From Cavia porcellus (lineage: Eukaryota > Chordata > Mammalia > Rodentia > Caviidae), in contig NW_026947506.1 of assembly GCF_034190915.1 (NCBI RefSeq), positions 35,257,748-35,321,747 of the forward strand: a DNA stretch of 64,000 bases, read 5' to 3'. Positions 23,336 through 34,890 of this stretch are shown here, in pieces. The notes beneath the pieces were generated by a model. It had not been told where the DNA came from, made no database searches, and saw only the letters and a program-made list of their open reading frames with translations. The position numbers were made by a program, and so were the translations under genes. The first letter of the stretch is position 1, and each line of letters begins with the position of its first letter.

Positions 23336-25957
23336 CACAGTTAGATAATTTTAACCAATCTCCAAACTTGGAAGACTTTAACTCTATTTGCCTCCATCCT
23401 CCAACCTGTGTCACCTCCTGTACCCACAGCTGCAGACTGGTACTGCATCTTGGTACCCAGAAGCCCCTCTGCAGGTTGCCATGGAGCCCCTAGCTGAGCC
23501 ACAGGGCGGGGCCTGCTGACAGCCAGGGGAGACCTATGCCAGGAGGAGCCTCCGCCCCACCTTGGTGCTGCATCTCCCACCCCGTCTGGCTCTGGCCCAG
23601 AGAGCTTGTGGCCAGCCGAGACTCAGACCTGCAGGCAAGGACGTAAGGCAGGGGACCGAGGGGCGTGGCCCTCCGGATGATCCCAGCCCCTGAAGCCAGA
23701 GGCATCCACACTTTCCAGCCCTGGGGTCTGAGAAGTATCCACTTGCTTAAGCTAACACCAGTTGGATTTGTGGCATTTAAACAGACAGGATCCTGACTCA
23801 CACACCGGTCTGTTCATTAATAAGTTGGTGTTTGATAAACTAGGATGGAAGACATTGCATTCATGGAGAGCCAATGACCCCTGAGGGTGCTGGACAGCAT
23901 TCCCCGGGGCACCGGTGATGTGTTGGCGTTCTGAAGTTGCATAACTATGCAGTCACTGTATCAAGACCCAGGGATGGGGGCAAGGCCCTCACTGGGATTC
24001 CAGTTCAGATCAGTGGAGGCTAATTGGGGAGCATGGGAGATTTTCCTCCTCGGGAGTTCTTCTTTCTGCATCACTGAGAGGGAAGCTGGTGAGGATGCAA
24101 CACCGGTTTGGAGGCCTGGATGACTCAATGTGGCTGTGACAGTAGCGACACGGTTGTATGATGGGGTCTGCTGCTTGCAGTGATGAGTGGACGCAGCCTT
24201 CTTTCCTTCTGCTCTTCACATCCTCAGCTGGGGCTGGTGGGAGCCGGCAGTGGGCAGGACTAGTAATGTGCAGAGGTGTGAGAGCTGGGCTTGGGCAGCC
24301 CTGGCCAAGGTCTCTGGGCGGAGTGGATCCTAAACTGGGACCTGGACCTGCATGTGGGGGCTGGTTCAGACACACGAGCCCAGGCTGGAGTCAGACCTGT
24401 GGCTGGAAGGGCCCTCAGGTGGACAGGGCAGTGCTCAGGCTGATGCTCACCCTGCGGTGCCTGCAGAGGGGCACCTGTGAGCCAGCTGGTGAGCTGGCTT
24501 TCTTTACCTGTTACCTGCTTCTGTGGGTGGGAATGCATCAGCGCACAAATGGACTTTGGTGCATGCAAAACTCACAGAAGAAGAGCTTACACTCAGGTCT
24601 GTCTGCTAGAATTTAAAGTGCATCCTAGAAACTGGTGCAGTTCTGTCTCCTCCTGCAGTTGTCCTGGGTGGGAGAGAGCCACCAGTGTTCTTGCACTGTT
24701 GTTTCTGCAGGGTGTGAGATTGCTGCCTTACACCTGGCCGGGGGTCAGCGTGCAGAAGCACTTCGAAATCCTTGAATTGAGGAGGAGACGCTGTCTTTTT
24801 TCCTTCTCTGAACACCAGCTAAAATTCAGTTGTGCCTTTGTGGGTCCTAGACAGTGTTCTGCTTTAAGGTTCAAAGCACGTAGCCCTGTGCTAAGTGAGC
24901 ACCTAGACCTCACTCCAGGGACCTGGGTCCCTGGAGAATCCTATGGGGAGCAGGCGAGGGCGGTGGAGCCTCATGAGCATCAGGCCCTCCCAGATGTGGA
25001 AGGCCGGACAGCTGCTCTTGCACATGTGGAATAGGAACTGGGTAAACTAACATTGGTTAAAATAAAGCCATTAGATTTTATGGTTACATGGCGGGCCCTC
25101 CTGTGCAGGGAAGGGATATCTCACAGGAAGAAAGTTGATCCCATAATGATACTTCCTTGGATGAACCAGGGCTGGTAGCAGGGATGCTTCCCCTTGGTGT
25201 TCATTTCAGTTCCCAAACTGGTAATATGAGCATCACATAAAGGACACCACTGTGACCAGGTGTAAGGGCACATCGAGGGGCCCTGAGCTCATACACACTG
25301 GGGTGCAGCTGTCACTGCGGCCACCCCAGAAATCCCACCTTTCCAACCTGGAACTGTACCCACCGTGCGCTAACTCCTCACACAGCACCCTGGCTCCCGC
25401 CACCCTGCTTTTGGCTGTAGAGATCTGACTGCTCTAGGGGCTTCACAGGGGTGGAGTCACAAGGAGTTTGTTCTTTTGTGTCTGCTTGTTTCGCTGACCA
25501 CAGTGTCCTCAGGTCATCCATGTCACCAGGCATTGCTCACAGTGGCACTCGGTGGCCTTGGAGGAACAAAACATGATGGGTATGAAGGCACCAAATGGCA
25601 AATGTGAGCGAGCACAAGGCGAGGTGGGTCCCCAGGCTCGTGTCCTGCAGTCTCAGTCACATGCAGGCCACAAGGGCCCAGTTGGTCCCCAAAAGAGAAC
25701 ATCAGCCTTGGAGGGCTGGTGACTGCTCAGGTGCCTGGTTTGGGAGCGCTGAGGAGAGATCACCAGGTGGGAGAGTTTCTGAGAGGAGTACAGAAAGCAG
25801 AAATGCAGGAGCCTCCTAACCTCTGACAGCACCACAGGTGCCCACTGTGCAAGGGAGAACTTGCTCGAGGGCTGCCAGCCATCCTGCCTCCTTAGGAAAA
25901 TCCAGCTTTGGTGAAACCACATTTATTTCAAGGCAGTTTGTAAAAACTGGGGGTTTA
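23336..25957. other. Intergenic, no gene recognised
   Basis: About 2.6 kb of unique-looking sequence. Many short frames exist on both strands, but none shows a domain, a splice pattern or codon bias. I see no SINE of good quality here. Confidence 0.5.
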
Positions 25958-26106
25958 AACAGGGTGTGGTGGCCTACACCTGTAATCCCAGCACTCAGGA
26001 GGCTGAGGCAGGAGGATCCACAGGAGTTCAAAGCCAGCCTGGGATGTAGTGAGTTCTAGGCCAGCCTGAATCACATAGAGTGCGACTTTGTCTCAAAAAA
26101 TAATAA
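25958..26106 (+). mobile_element. B1 SINE
   Basis: It contains 'cctgtaatcccagcactcag', 'gaggctgaggcaggaggat' and two 'gccagcctg' blocks, and ends 'tctcaaaaaataataaa'. Confidence 0.9.
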
Positions 26107-26427
26107 ACAGGCTTAAAAAGCACTATGGATGGAATTGTTTGCCATTTCAGTTGGTCTCAGTTGCCAGGAGGTTTTCAGAAGTTTTAGGTTTTGAAACTTG
26201 CAGAGTAGCTTTTCAAGTGTCGAGTTTCAAAGTAGGCTGACTTTGAAATGGTTTCTAAAATGTTTGGTTGAAAAACATTCTGGTTCTAAACTGTTCCAGG
26301 AATGTCTCCCAGAGCCTAGCGCTACTGCCATGCTGTGCGTGGGGCCTGCTGCCCTGAGCAGGGTGGGTTCATCAGGGAGCTGGGAAACAGCTCCAGACAG
26401 ATGTTTGTGCCTTCGGAAACCGTTCCA

Positions 26428-26550
26428 AGGAGGTTGAGGGGAGAGGATCCCTGAGTTTGAGGCCAGCCTAGCCTACAAAATGAATTCAAGGCCTGCCTGA
26501 ACTGCATAGTGAAACGCTATCTCAAAAAGACAAAATTAAAAACAAAACAA
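26428..26550 (+). mobile_element. B1 SINE, 5'-truncated
   Basis: It starts within the 'aggttgaggggagaggat' segment and runs through paired 'gaggccagcct/aaggcctgcct' blocks to an A-rich tail. Confidence 0.75.
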
Positions 26551-29097
26551 AAGTTCCTGGGGAGTGGAGTTCCTCTCCTTGCCGTCCCTCCAAGTGCATT
26601 CTGCAGAAGGTGCTCACCTCTGGGAGGCTGCTGTCCTCCCCGAGACCCCCATTCATCCTGGCCTCAGCCCTCAGGCGTGGCCCTGTTCACAGAAACATCC
26701 TCTCCAGGACAAAGTTACTCAGGACTAGGTAAGGGTTTATAAGGAAGGGCAGCCTGCTTGGGAAAAGGCCAGTGGAAACATAGGACAATAGGAGGTTTGT
26801 GTAGAGCAGTAGTTCCATTTTCTAGATGGAAAAGTTGAGGCTTAGGCTATGATGGCCTGCTGAGGCCAGATATCCTGGTCCCCAAAGTTTTGAAGGAACC
26901 ATGCAAGAACACCACCCACAACTGAGGCACTGAGCTCAGACCTTGCCCCAGCCAACTGGCACAGACTGTGTCCTAGTCCAGGCAGGCTCTGGCCTTCTGC
27001 AAGAGGCAGCAGGAGGAGCGGACAGGGCAGAGAGGCAGTATGCAGCTGGCCTGCTGACTGCTCTGGATCCCAGCCCACCGATGATGAGAAAATGGAGTTG
27101 GCAGAAAGAACCAATAGCCGGAAGCAGCCTGGGGAACGGGTGTGGACACCAGTGTTGGCCTCACTGGCACAGAGGCCTAATCACGTCATGGGGGAGTGAT
27201 GTGGACGCTGGAGTTGGCCAGATTGGCAGAAAAGCCCTGGGCAGAGGGAGGAGAGGAAAAATCCAGGGCTTAGGAGAAACACCCACAGCCCAGGGTGTGG
27301 CCAGGCTCCAACCCCACTGGCCTGGGTAGCAGCCCCACCCTGGCCAGCCAAGGAGGCATTGCCTGCAAAGGGTGGTGAGTTCTGGAGCCTCCATCCAGCA
27401 GGGCTCCTGCCACTTGGGCGGCAGCCATGGAGACCTGGGCATGACTACTTCCAGGCTCCTTATCTACCTCCTGTAAATGGGGTCCGGGACCCTCGAACTC
27501 ACTCTGTGCCTAGGAGCTGTCTAGAGCCCCAACACCACAGAGCTGTTCTGTCTAATGTGTCAGCCAAGGACTCATCCCAAGGGACAGAGCTCACAGGTGT
27601 CATTGTAGGAGGAAGTCTAGGCCCAGGTCACCCAGTGGGCACTGGACACAGCCAGGGCCCTCCCATCTCATGTCCTGGTGGGAAACCAGAGCCAGGCTAC
27701 AGCTGTGGGAGCCAGGCACCCTCTCAGCAGGACTGGTTCCTGCGTGGCTGACCTGGCGCCAAGTGTCCTGCTAGAGGAGGTGACACGGAGCCCAGAGTTA
27801 ATCTGCTGGGAGACCAATTCTTGGAGGCTTCAGCCCAGGGCTTCCAGATGGCACCCAAGAACCTCTGAGCCTGGCAGTCCTGGCCCCTGCTGGCCCCTGG
27901 AGTGCCTCCCCAGCCCCAGCAGCTCCAGGAGGCCTGGCTGGCTCCCCTCGTTCCTGCTCTGGCTCCCAGGGTGTGCTGTGCACATGACCTGTGAGGACCC
28001 TGAAGGTACCTAGCAGGGTACTATGGTAAGTGTTCAGGATGGGGGTGCAGCAGGCAGGCTGGTCCCCATGGGGGCAAGCTCTTTTTGCCACCACCAGCCT
28101 GATGAGGAGCCCCTGGCACCACACTTTGGGCCCAGGGAGCCCAGTGCAGTCACACATGACCATGACCAAGCACTGCCACCACCACTGTGGCCTGTGGTTG
28201 TGGTCTCTGCAGTAAGCTTCTCTCTGTGTCCAGCTGTCCATTGGCTGGACCATGGGGCCCTTAGCAAGCACCTCCTTAGCCCTTCCAGACCTCAGGGGAC
28301 TCTGCCTCAGCTCAGCAGGGAATAGGAGGGACCTTCTAGCCAGTGTCCCCTACCTCCACGGTGGTTCTGGATCTCCCACAGGAATCTGGGTTCATCTCCT
28401 CATCCCAAGAGGGAGCAAGAGGAACGGGACTCAGGTCCCTGCTTTCTCTCCTAGGTCCTGATGGGGCCCCTTCTTCTCGGGTGTCCCTCCTGGGTAACGA
28501 ACCAGGAGAGGGGTTGATGATGAGGCCTCTGGGCCAACCATGTGGGTTCCCTGGCAGCTTTCCTGGGGTCCCTCCCGTGGACACCTCAATGCAGAGATCT
28601 TGGTCAGATCTGGGCCAAGATGGGTTTTGCTTGGCTTTAAAATGTTTAAAAGTCAAGCAATTTCACATAAAAATTTAGACTTCCAGTACTTCCTGGAAGG
28701 AATCAGTCTGTCACCACAGTCGGGGTCACTAGCAAGCCTGCCACTTGGCCAATGGCTACCATGTCCCTCCCCGATCCTGCCACTCAGCTCCAGGCTCTGC
28801 ACCCGACAGATCCAGGATGACCCCTTAAGGCAGAGCTGGCCAGCAAGGTGGCTTGCAGGGCTGAGCCCCAGACCCCTGCCTGTGGGGCCCAGCCAGCTTC
28901 ACCCACTCTCTGATTCTCTGCTCCCCTGATTCTCTGCAGCCCTGATCACTTCACCCAGTCACATGTGGAGCCTCCTTGGAGCCTCCAAGCTTTGTCATCC
29001 CTGAAACTGGACTTTCCCACACCCCTAACCTCCTGATAGCAGAGCGCCAAGGGCTGGAGTTCAGCGCAGACTCCTGACCACTGGTGGGTTATGTTTT
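26551..29097. other. Intergenic, no gene recognised
   Basis: Unique-looking sequence with a MIR-like scrap near 26820 and an imperfect tandem pair (27140-27178 and 27198-27236). No coding signal was found. Confidence 0.5.
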
Positions 29098-29099
29098 AG

Positions 29100-29278
29100 T
29101 TTTTGTTTTGTGGTATTGTGGTACTGGGGATGGAACCAGGACCTTCACACTGAGCTACAGCCAAGCCCTTTTTATTTTTTGAGACAAGGTCAAGTTGCTC
29201 AAGCTGTTTGAACTTGTGATCCTCCTGCCCCAGCCTCCCAGAGTGCGAGGATTACAGGCTGCACCGCCATATCTGGCC
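29100..29278 (-). mobile_element. B1-dID dimeric SINE (reverse)
   Basis: A reversed ID half ('actggggatggaaccagga' to 'agctacagccaagccc') runs into a reversed B1 half ('gagacaaggt' to 'gtgcgaggattacagg'). Confidence 0.8.
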
Positions 29279-29410
29279 TCCTCTGCCTTCCAGTAGGCCC
29301 ACCTGTGGTCTCTGTCCTCTGAGGGGACACAGTGGCCACCCAAGCCCTGAGTTCACCCTGGGCTCCAGTTTCGTTTCTGTGGTCTGAGGAGGGCACTCCA
29401 TGCCTGGAGT

Positions 29411-29423
29411 TGGGGGGGGGGGG
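29411..29423. repeat. Poly-G run
   Basis: About twelve G in a row within 'gttggggggggggggatg'. It is a simple homopolymer. Confidence 0.8.
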
Positions 29424-29994
29424 ATGCTCCAGGCTCTCCAAGAATGAGCACAACCATGGACAGGTGTTGGTCTCATGCGGTCACACAGGGCTGGAGCCTG
29501 CCGCAGTGGTGGGGTCAGGGGGTCCCAGTGACTCAGGGAGGGCGTGAGGCTGAGGCAGAGGCAGAGGCCGGGCCATCACCCCTTCTGCTTCCTGGGTAGA
29601 AGCTGAGTACAAGCCCCCTGGCCCCCATGTGCCTACAGGTTAGAAGGAGCTGCCGCTGTCTCCCAACCGGTGACCTGGATCCACGCTTGCAAACGCAAGA
29701 TCAAAAACAAAAAAAAAAAAAATTCATGAAAAGAAGCAGAGACGGATCATGGGGAGAACACAGATTTTCTGTGAATTTTGCAGAGAAGACATTTCAATAC
29801 AATTTTTCCTTTTAGCAGCTACTTTGCATCAGTCCTGACAGGAGGAGCCACCTGTACCAGGTCTCCTGATGGTGGAAGGTGGCTCGTGGAACCTTCCTGA
29901 CAACCCTTTGAGCTACCGTTAACTTATAATATTCTCTTTTCTTTTGCTCTTAAATTTCTTGAGATATAATATTCTTTTTGTCTTGTCTTGTTTT

Positions 29995-30135
29995 TGTTTT
30001 GTTTGTTGAGCCAGAGATCTCACTATATATTTCAAGCTGAGCTTGAACTCACTAATGGCGTCAAACTTGTGGTGATCCTCCTGCCTCAGCTTTGCAAATG
30101 CTGAGATGAGAGGCATACACCACCACATCTAGCCT
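29995..30135 (-). mobile_element. B1 SINE (reverse)
   Basis: A TTTTG-rich head is followed by 'gatctcactatatatttcaa' and 'gatcctcctgcctcagc'. It is diverged. Confidence 0.75.
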
Positions 30136-30423
30136 ACAATGTTCTGGGAACCACATGAAAAAGAATAAAGGAAGAACGGGGGATTGGTTTAATCATATAT
30201 TTGAGCCAGTGTATCTAAAATATTGGCATTTCCATTTGTAATTCTTATAAATCATTATCTTATTACTAAGGTATTTTATATTTTGGTTTTTATAAAAAGG
30301 TTTTTTTATATCCTGTTTTGGGTACTGGTCTCCAAGGTCAGTGTGTGGTTTTCACTTGCAGCACATCCTAGTTTAGACACCCACCCCTGGCCCGGGCCCA
30401 CCGCATCCGACTCTGACCCATCA

Positions 30424-30490
30424 TTATGCATTTTATGGATGGGGAAACTGAGGCAGAGCGAGGTTGTAGTTTGCCCAAGGTCTCTCAAAG
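30424..30490. mobile_element. MIR SINE core fragment
   Basis: 'ttatggatggggaaactgag' followed by 'gcagagcgaggttg' and 'gcccaaggtctctcaaag' matches the conserved MIR core. Confidence 0.65.
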
Positions 30491-31660
30491 CCATTGCCTA
30501 GCACCTGCTCCAGGATCTTGGCTCTCTGGCCCTGGCAGGGGACTTCTGGGACATTTCTCCACCAGCCCAGCCTGGTCCTGCCCTCTGCCCTGGTGTGGCC
30601 CCACAGCTTCCCTGTCCCATGGGTGGTGACGAGGCTAGACGAGGCTGATGTCCTCTCCTCAGCTGCCCGAGTCTCTGAGGAGGAGGAAACTGCAGAAAAC
30701 CAGACTGCTTGTGGGCTGGGCCAGGCTGCTCCGGCGCCGTCCACCAGGGGGCAGCCTCGGCTCGGTGACAGCGGCGCGTCCTGGAGCAGTGGGAGCGCGG
30801 GGCAAACTCCACACGACTGAGGTCACCCCCTCACCCCCGCCATGGCATCCGTGCATTGGGCTGGGAGGACTATCAGCGGCTTGGGACTCCATGGCAGAGG
30901 TGGGTCCCCGACCCAGGCCTCTGCAGCCCTCATGTCGCCAATCTTAAGAGGATCCCCAGGCCCGCAGCACCCAGAGTGTGACAGTGATGTCCTGACCTGT
31001 CCTTGGGGGCTACCTCTCCAGCACCCCAGGCCCAGGTCCCACCCGCTGTATCATTACTGTCTGTTGAGATGACCACTCTGGCCCCTCTCAGGGGCTCTGG
31101 GGGACCTGTGACCAGGCTCCCCAGGCCCTGAAGCCCCATCACCACCACTCCTGCTCCCCCATCCCGGGGCGGCCCACGTTGTCTGGAGGCCAGGAGTGAG
31201 GGTCCCAGCACACAGCCTTATCTACTTGAGGCCGTGGTGGGCCGGAGATGGGGCGCTGGCATCTTTGGTCACGGGCTGTGCCTGGGCTCTGACCCTTATA
31301 ACCCCTTTTCTTGCTGAGGAGGAGCAGGAACCTAGAACCACACCCCAAGAGGACTGTGGGGGCCAGGAGAGCAGTACCTTGTCCTCAGAATGCTGTGTTC
31401 CTCTCCTGTGGCATCAGCCAGGCTCCCCCCTGGGCTCCTGAACAAGGGGACTGTTCTCACCTCTCCCCAGTCCTGCCTCTAGGCAGCCTCTGCCCGCCCC
31501 CCACCCTCTATCCCTCACCTCATCTTGGGGTGGCCCTGTCATTAGGTTCTAATCCGCTTGTCTGGGCCGCGTAAAAGTCGTCACCTTCTAACGAAGGACC
31601 CCGCTGTGTACAATGAAGTGCAGGCTCCTTAGGGCGCAGCTCGGGGAAAGTCTACGTGCA
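30491..31660. other. Intergenic, no gene recognised
   Basis: GC-rich unique sequence with isolated CpG clusters near 30735-30800. Several overlapping frames exist without domains. Confidence 0.45.
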
Positions 31661-31802
31661 GCTGGGCGTGGGGCGCACGCCTGTCATCTCAGCCCTCTGG
31701 GGGTTGGGGGCAGGGATCCCAAATTCAAGCCCAGCCTGAGCAATTTAGCAATTTAGCGAGACCCTGTCTCAAAGTAAAAAATAAAGAACTGGGGATGTAA
31801 AC
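31661..31802 (+). mobile_element. B1 SINE with short dID remnant
   Basis: 'gctgggcgtggggcgcacgc' to 'gagaccctgtctcaaagta', followed by a fragment 'actggggatgta' of the ID-like half. Confidence 0.7.
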
Positions 31803-32600
31803 AGTTCTGGAAAAAAAAGAAATGATATATCGTTAAGAGGTAAAAAAAAGTCTACACCCGCGTTCACTGTGTCTCCCCAGCTGATGGCGCTGCGGGGCAT
31901 TTGCAGCCCCCGGGTTGGTGCGCACCGGGCGCTCCTGCCCATCAGCTCCCAGCCCCTGCCACCCCTGGTCACGGTGTTCCTCCTCCTGCGGCGCCCCGCA
32001 CCATCCTCGCTGGACACCCGGCTCTGACTTGGGGTCCGTCCTCAGAGATGGAAGGTCCCCGCACAGCTGCGTCATTGCTGGAGAGAGTGAGGGGTCGGGG
32101 AGGGGATGGCAGGGACACGGGGTTGAGTCCACGGCCCAGGAAAGCCGGACCCCAGCCTCAGGCCTCCTCTCTGCACCAGATCCTGGATCCTGCGTGGAGG
32201 AGCAGAGGATTCGGGATCGCAGCTGGGTGGGGGACACGACATGGCCACAGCCCTGCATCCCTGGTCAGCCCTGGGCCTTGTCACCACTGACATCTTTCTC
32301 CGTGGGGGTCTCCACTGGAGGAGACCCACTCTGGGACACTCAGCCCCCGCTGGCCTTTGACTCTGACCTCCAATCTGGGGGCCTAGGTCTTCCCAGTCCA
32401 CCTCCCTTTACCCTCTGCCCCAGCTGTCTGGCACAGGAGCGACAGGAGGGGCCCCAGTCCCGGTGGAACCTTGAGGTGACAGCAGCTGAAGTGGAGTCTC
32501 CTGCAGCTGCCTCAGCCACCCATAGCCAGAGCTTCTCAGCTGAGCTGCCCTGAATTTCTGACCCACAGGAACCAGGAGGAAGGAAATATTTGTTATTCAC
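31803..32600. other. Intergenic GC-rich sequence
   Basis: Moderate CpG content around 31900-32040. One longer + frame at 31915-32553 has no recognised domain or splice context and is probably chance. Confidence 0.4.
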
Positions 32601-32696
32601 TTTTTACTTTGAAATAATGATAAATTCACAGGAATTTACAAAGAGGCCCTGGGTTTCCCCTAGTGGTAACATCGTAAGTAATTTTAGCACAATATC

Positions 32697-32949
32697 AACC
32701 AGGAACTAGCTGGGCGTGGTAACACATGTCCCTTATGCTAGCATTTAGGAGGCTGAGGCAGAAGGTTCACCGAGTTCCAGGCCAGCCTCTGAAATTTAGT
32801 GAGTTCAAGACCAATCTGAACTACACAGTGAGACTCTATGTTAAAAAAACAAAAACAGGCTGGGGATTTAGCTCAGTGGCACAAGTGCTTGCCTGGCAAA
32901 TATGAGGTTGTGAGTTTGATTCCCGTACCCTCCCCCCATAAACCAGGAA
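32697..32949 (+). mobile_element. B1-dID dimeric SINE with target-site duplication
   Basis: A B1 half (32709-about 32855) is joined to an ID half (32857-32935, starting 'ggctggggatttagctcag'). The pair is flanked by AACCAGGAA at 32697-32705 and 32941-32949, so both halves moved as one unit. The host sequence looks like an old L1 fragment that continues after it. Confidence 0.85.
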
Positions 32950-33715
32950 ATCAGATCCCCCACCTTTCATTTTGCCCAGATTGCTGTAATAAACACCAAA
33001 ATCACGATGGAGAACCAATCAGTCACAGCAAGGGCCACCCCCAGACCGCTTCACCCCAGCCTCCACCCCCAGCCCCGGCAACCACTGATGGGTTCTTCCT
33101 CAATAACTTTTTTCAAATCCATTTTACTTCAAGGATAAAAAGAAAAGAAGAAAGAGGAGGAAGAGGACGAGAACAAAATTTCAAAACGCTTCAATCAGGG
33201 GTACATACATTGCACACTGTCACCCAAATCATTCACCCAGCACACAAGACATCTGCATTCAATTGTCCGAACAATACCAGCACAAATCTTTCTCTTCAAT
33301 GAAAGAATATTTCTTTAAGTACACTCTGAAGACTCTTAGCCTTCTGCCTGGAGACTCTGGACTCCAGCGCACGTGTAAATAAGCGATGGTGTTCATCACC
33401 TTCTTCCTCGCTGGCCCAGGGTCCTCCATTTGCCCTTGCTCTGAAGCTGACACCCAGAGCCCGGAGGAAGGCCCTGTCCATGAGACTGGTCCCCCTTCAG
33501 ACAATGGCCCAGACACATCTGCCCTCTCACTAGCGGGGCTGAGAAGCCACAGGAATTTAAAACAAGCAAAACCAGGTTGGTGACACACACCTGTGATCCC
33601 ACCTGAGGCCTGGGATTGCTGAGAGTTCAAGGAGCCCAGGATCCTAGTGAGATTTTGAGATAACATCTAAGGAGACACACACCAAGGAGACAGTTCACAA
33701 ACATGAATCAGAGTG

Positions 33716-33872
33716 AGGCTGGGCATGGTGATGCAGGCCTGTAATCCCAGTGCTCAAGAGGCTGAGGCAGGAGGAGTGCAGGAGTTTGAGGTCAGCCTGA
33801 GCTGCACAGTGAGCTCAAAGCCAGGCTGAACTGCATAGTGAGACCTGTCTCAAAAAAAAAAAAAAAAAAGTT
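33716..33872 (+). mobile_element. B1 SINE
   Basis: Full-length B1 with 'gctgggcatggtgatgcagg', 'gcctgtaatcccagtgctc' and a poly-A tail of about 18. Confidence 0.9.
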
Positions 33873-33929
33873 GAGGCAGGATATGAACTAAACCAAGAAA
33901 CAAGTCACAACAGTGACCCTCAAGAAAAT

Positions 33930-34140
33930 CAGCAAGGTGTGATGGCACAGGCCTATAATCCAGCACTCTAGGAGGTGAGGCAGGATCACAAGTTCAAGCC
34001 CAGCCAGGGCAACTGAGCAATTTAGTGAGATTCTGTCTCAAAATAAAAAATGTTTTAGAAACACTGTGGGTGTAGCTCAGTGCAAAACCCTGGATTCAAT
34101 GCTCAGTACTGAAATTAATCAAACAAACAAATAAATAAAA
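33930..34140 (+). mobile_element. B1-dID dimeric SINE
   Basis: A B1 half ends 'tctgtctcaaaataaaaaa'. An ID-like half, 'gggtgtagctcagtgcaaa' to 'ggattcaatgctcagtact', and an A/CAAA tail follow. Confidence 0.85.
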
Positions 34141-34639
34141 GATGCCACAGTAAAAAGATGTTCTCCAAAATCCCGCAGCATTTCCAGTGTAAATGCTTTT
34201 CAGGTTGGCATCCCGTGTTGGTCACTTTTTAGAGTGCCGAGCTGTCCACCGAGCTAGAGCGGCTTTGGGGAGAGGACTTGCTGCCCTCTTCACTGGGCAG
34301 GGCCTGGGGTCCCCTGCAGTCCAATGGCTGGGTTGGCAGGAAGGGCAGATAATGAGTGGGGGCTGAAATCTCGCTGATCTTCTCTGCCCAGGTGCGACAC
34401 CAGCTCAGCACTGTCCCCTGACCCTCGGGGCCAGCTGCTCACCTGCCGCTCACAGACAGCAGCTTCTGCCCTCCCTGGGCCAGGAGGTGGGGCTGCCCCC
34501 GAAAGCCCGGGATGTGCAGTTAAATGTGAGTCTCAGACAGAGAACAAACAATTGTGATGTAAGCCTGTCTCCGGTAGTCCATTGGCTATCAGACTCCAAG
34601 CAAGTCAGTGTTTATCTGAAATTCAAAATTACTGTGCAC

Positions 34640-34728
34640 CTGCTGACAGCGCAAGGCCAGCCTGGGCTAGAGTGAGTTCAAGCCTAAACTACAGAGTAAG
34701 ATTCTGTCAAAAAAAAAAAAAAAAAAAA
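34640..34728 (+). mobile_element. B1 SINE 3' half
   Basis: 'caaggccagcctgggctaga' through 'gattctgtc' and a poly-A tail. It is 5'-truncated. Confidence 0.75.
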
Positions 34729-34739
34729 CTTTGCTTCTC

Positions 34740-34890
34740 ATGTTTTTTGTTTTGTTTTGGTTTGGAGGGGTTGTTTGTTTGTTTGCTTGTTTTTGAGATG
34801 GGGTCTCTCTATGTAGCCCAGGTTGGCCTCAAACTTACAGCAATCCTCCTGCCTCAGCCTCCCGAATGCTGGGATCACAGGCCCCTATTA
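34740..34890 (-). mobile_element. B1 SINE (reverse)
   Basis: A TTTG-rich head, then 'gagatggggtctctctatgt' and 'cctcctgcctcagcctcccg'. It lies tail to tail with the preceding B1. Confidence 0.85.

Noticed and set aside
31915..32553. 212-codon + frame in a CpG-containing stretch
   Set aside because: No recognised domain was seen, and overlapping frames of similar length exist on the other strand.
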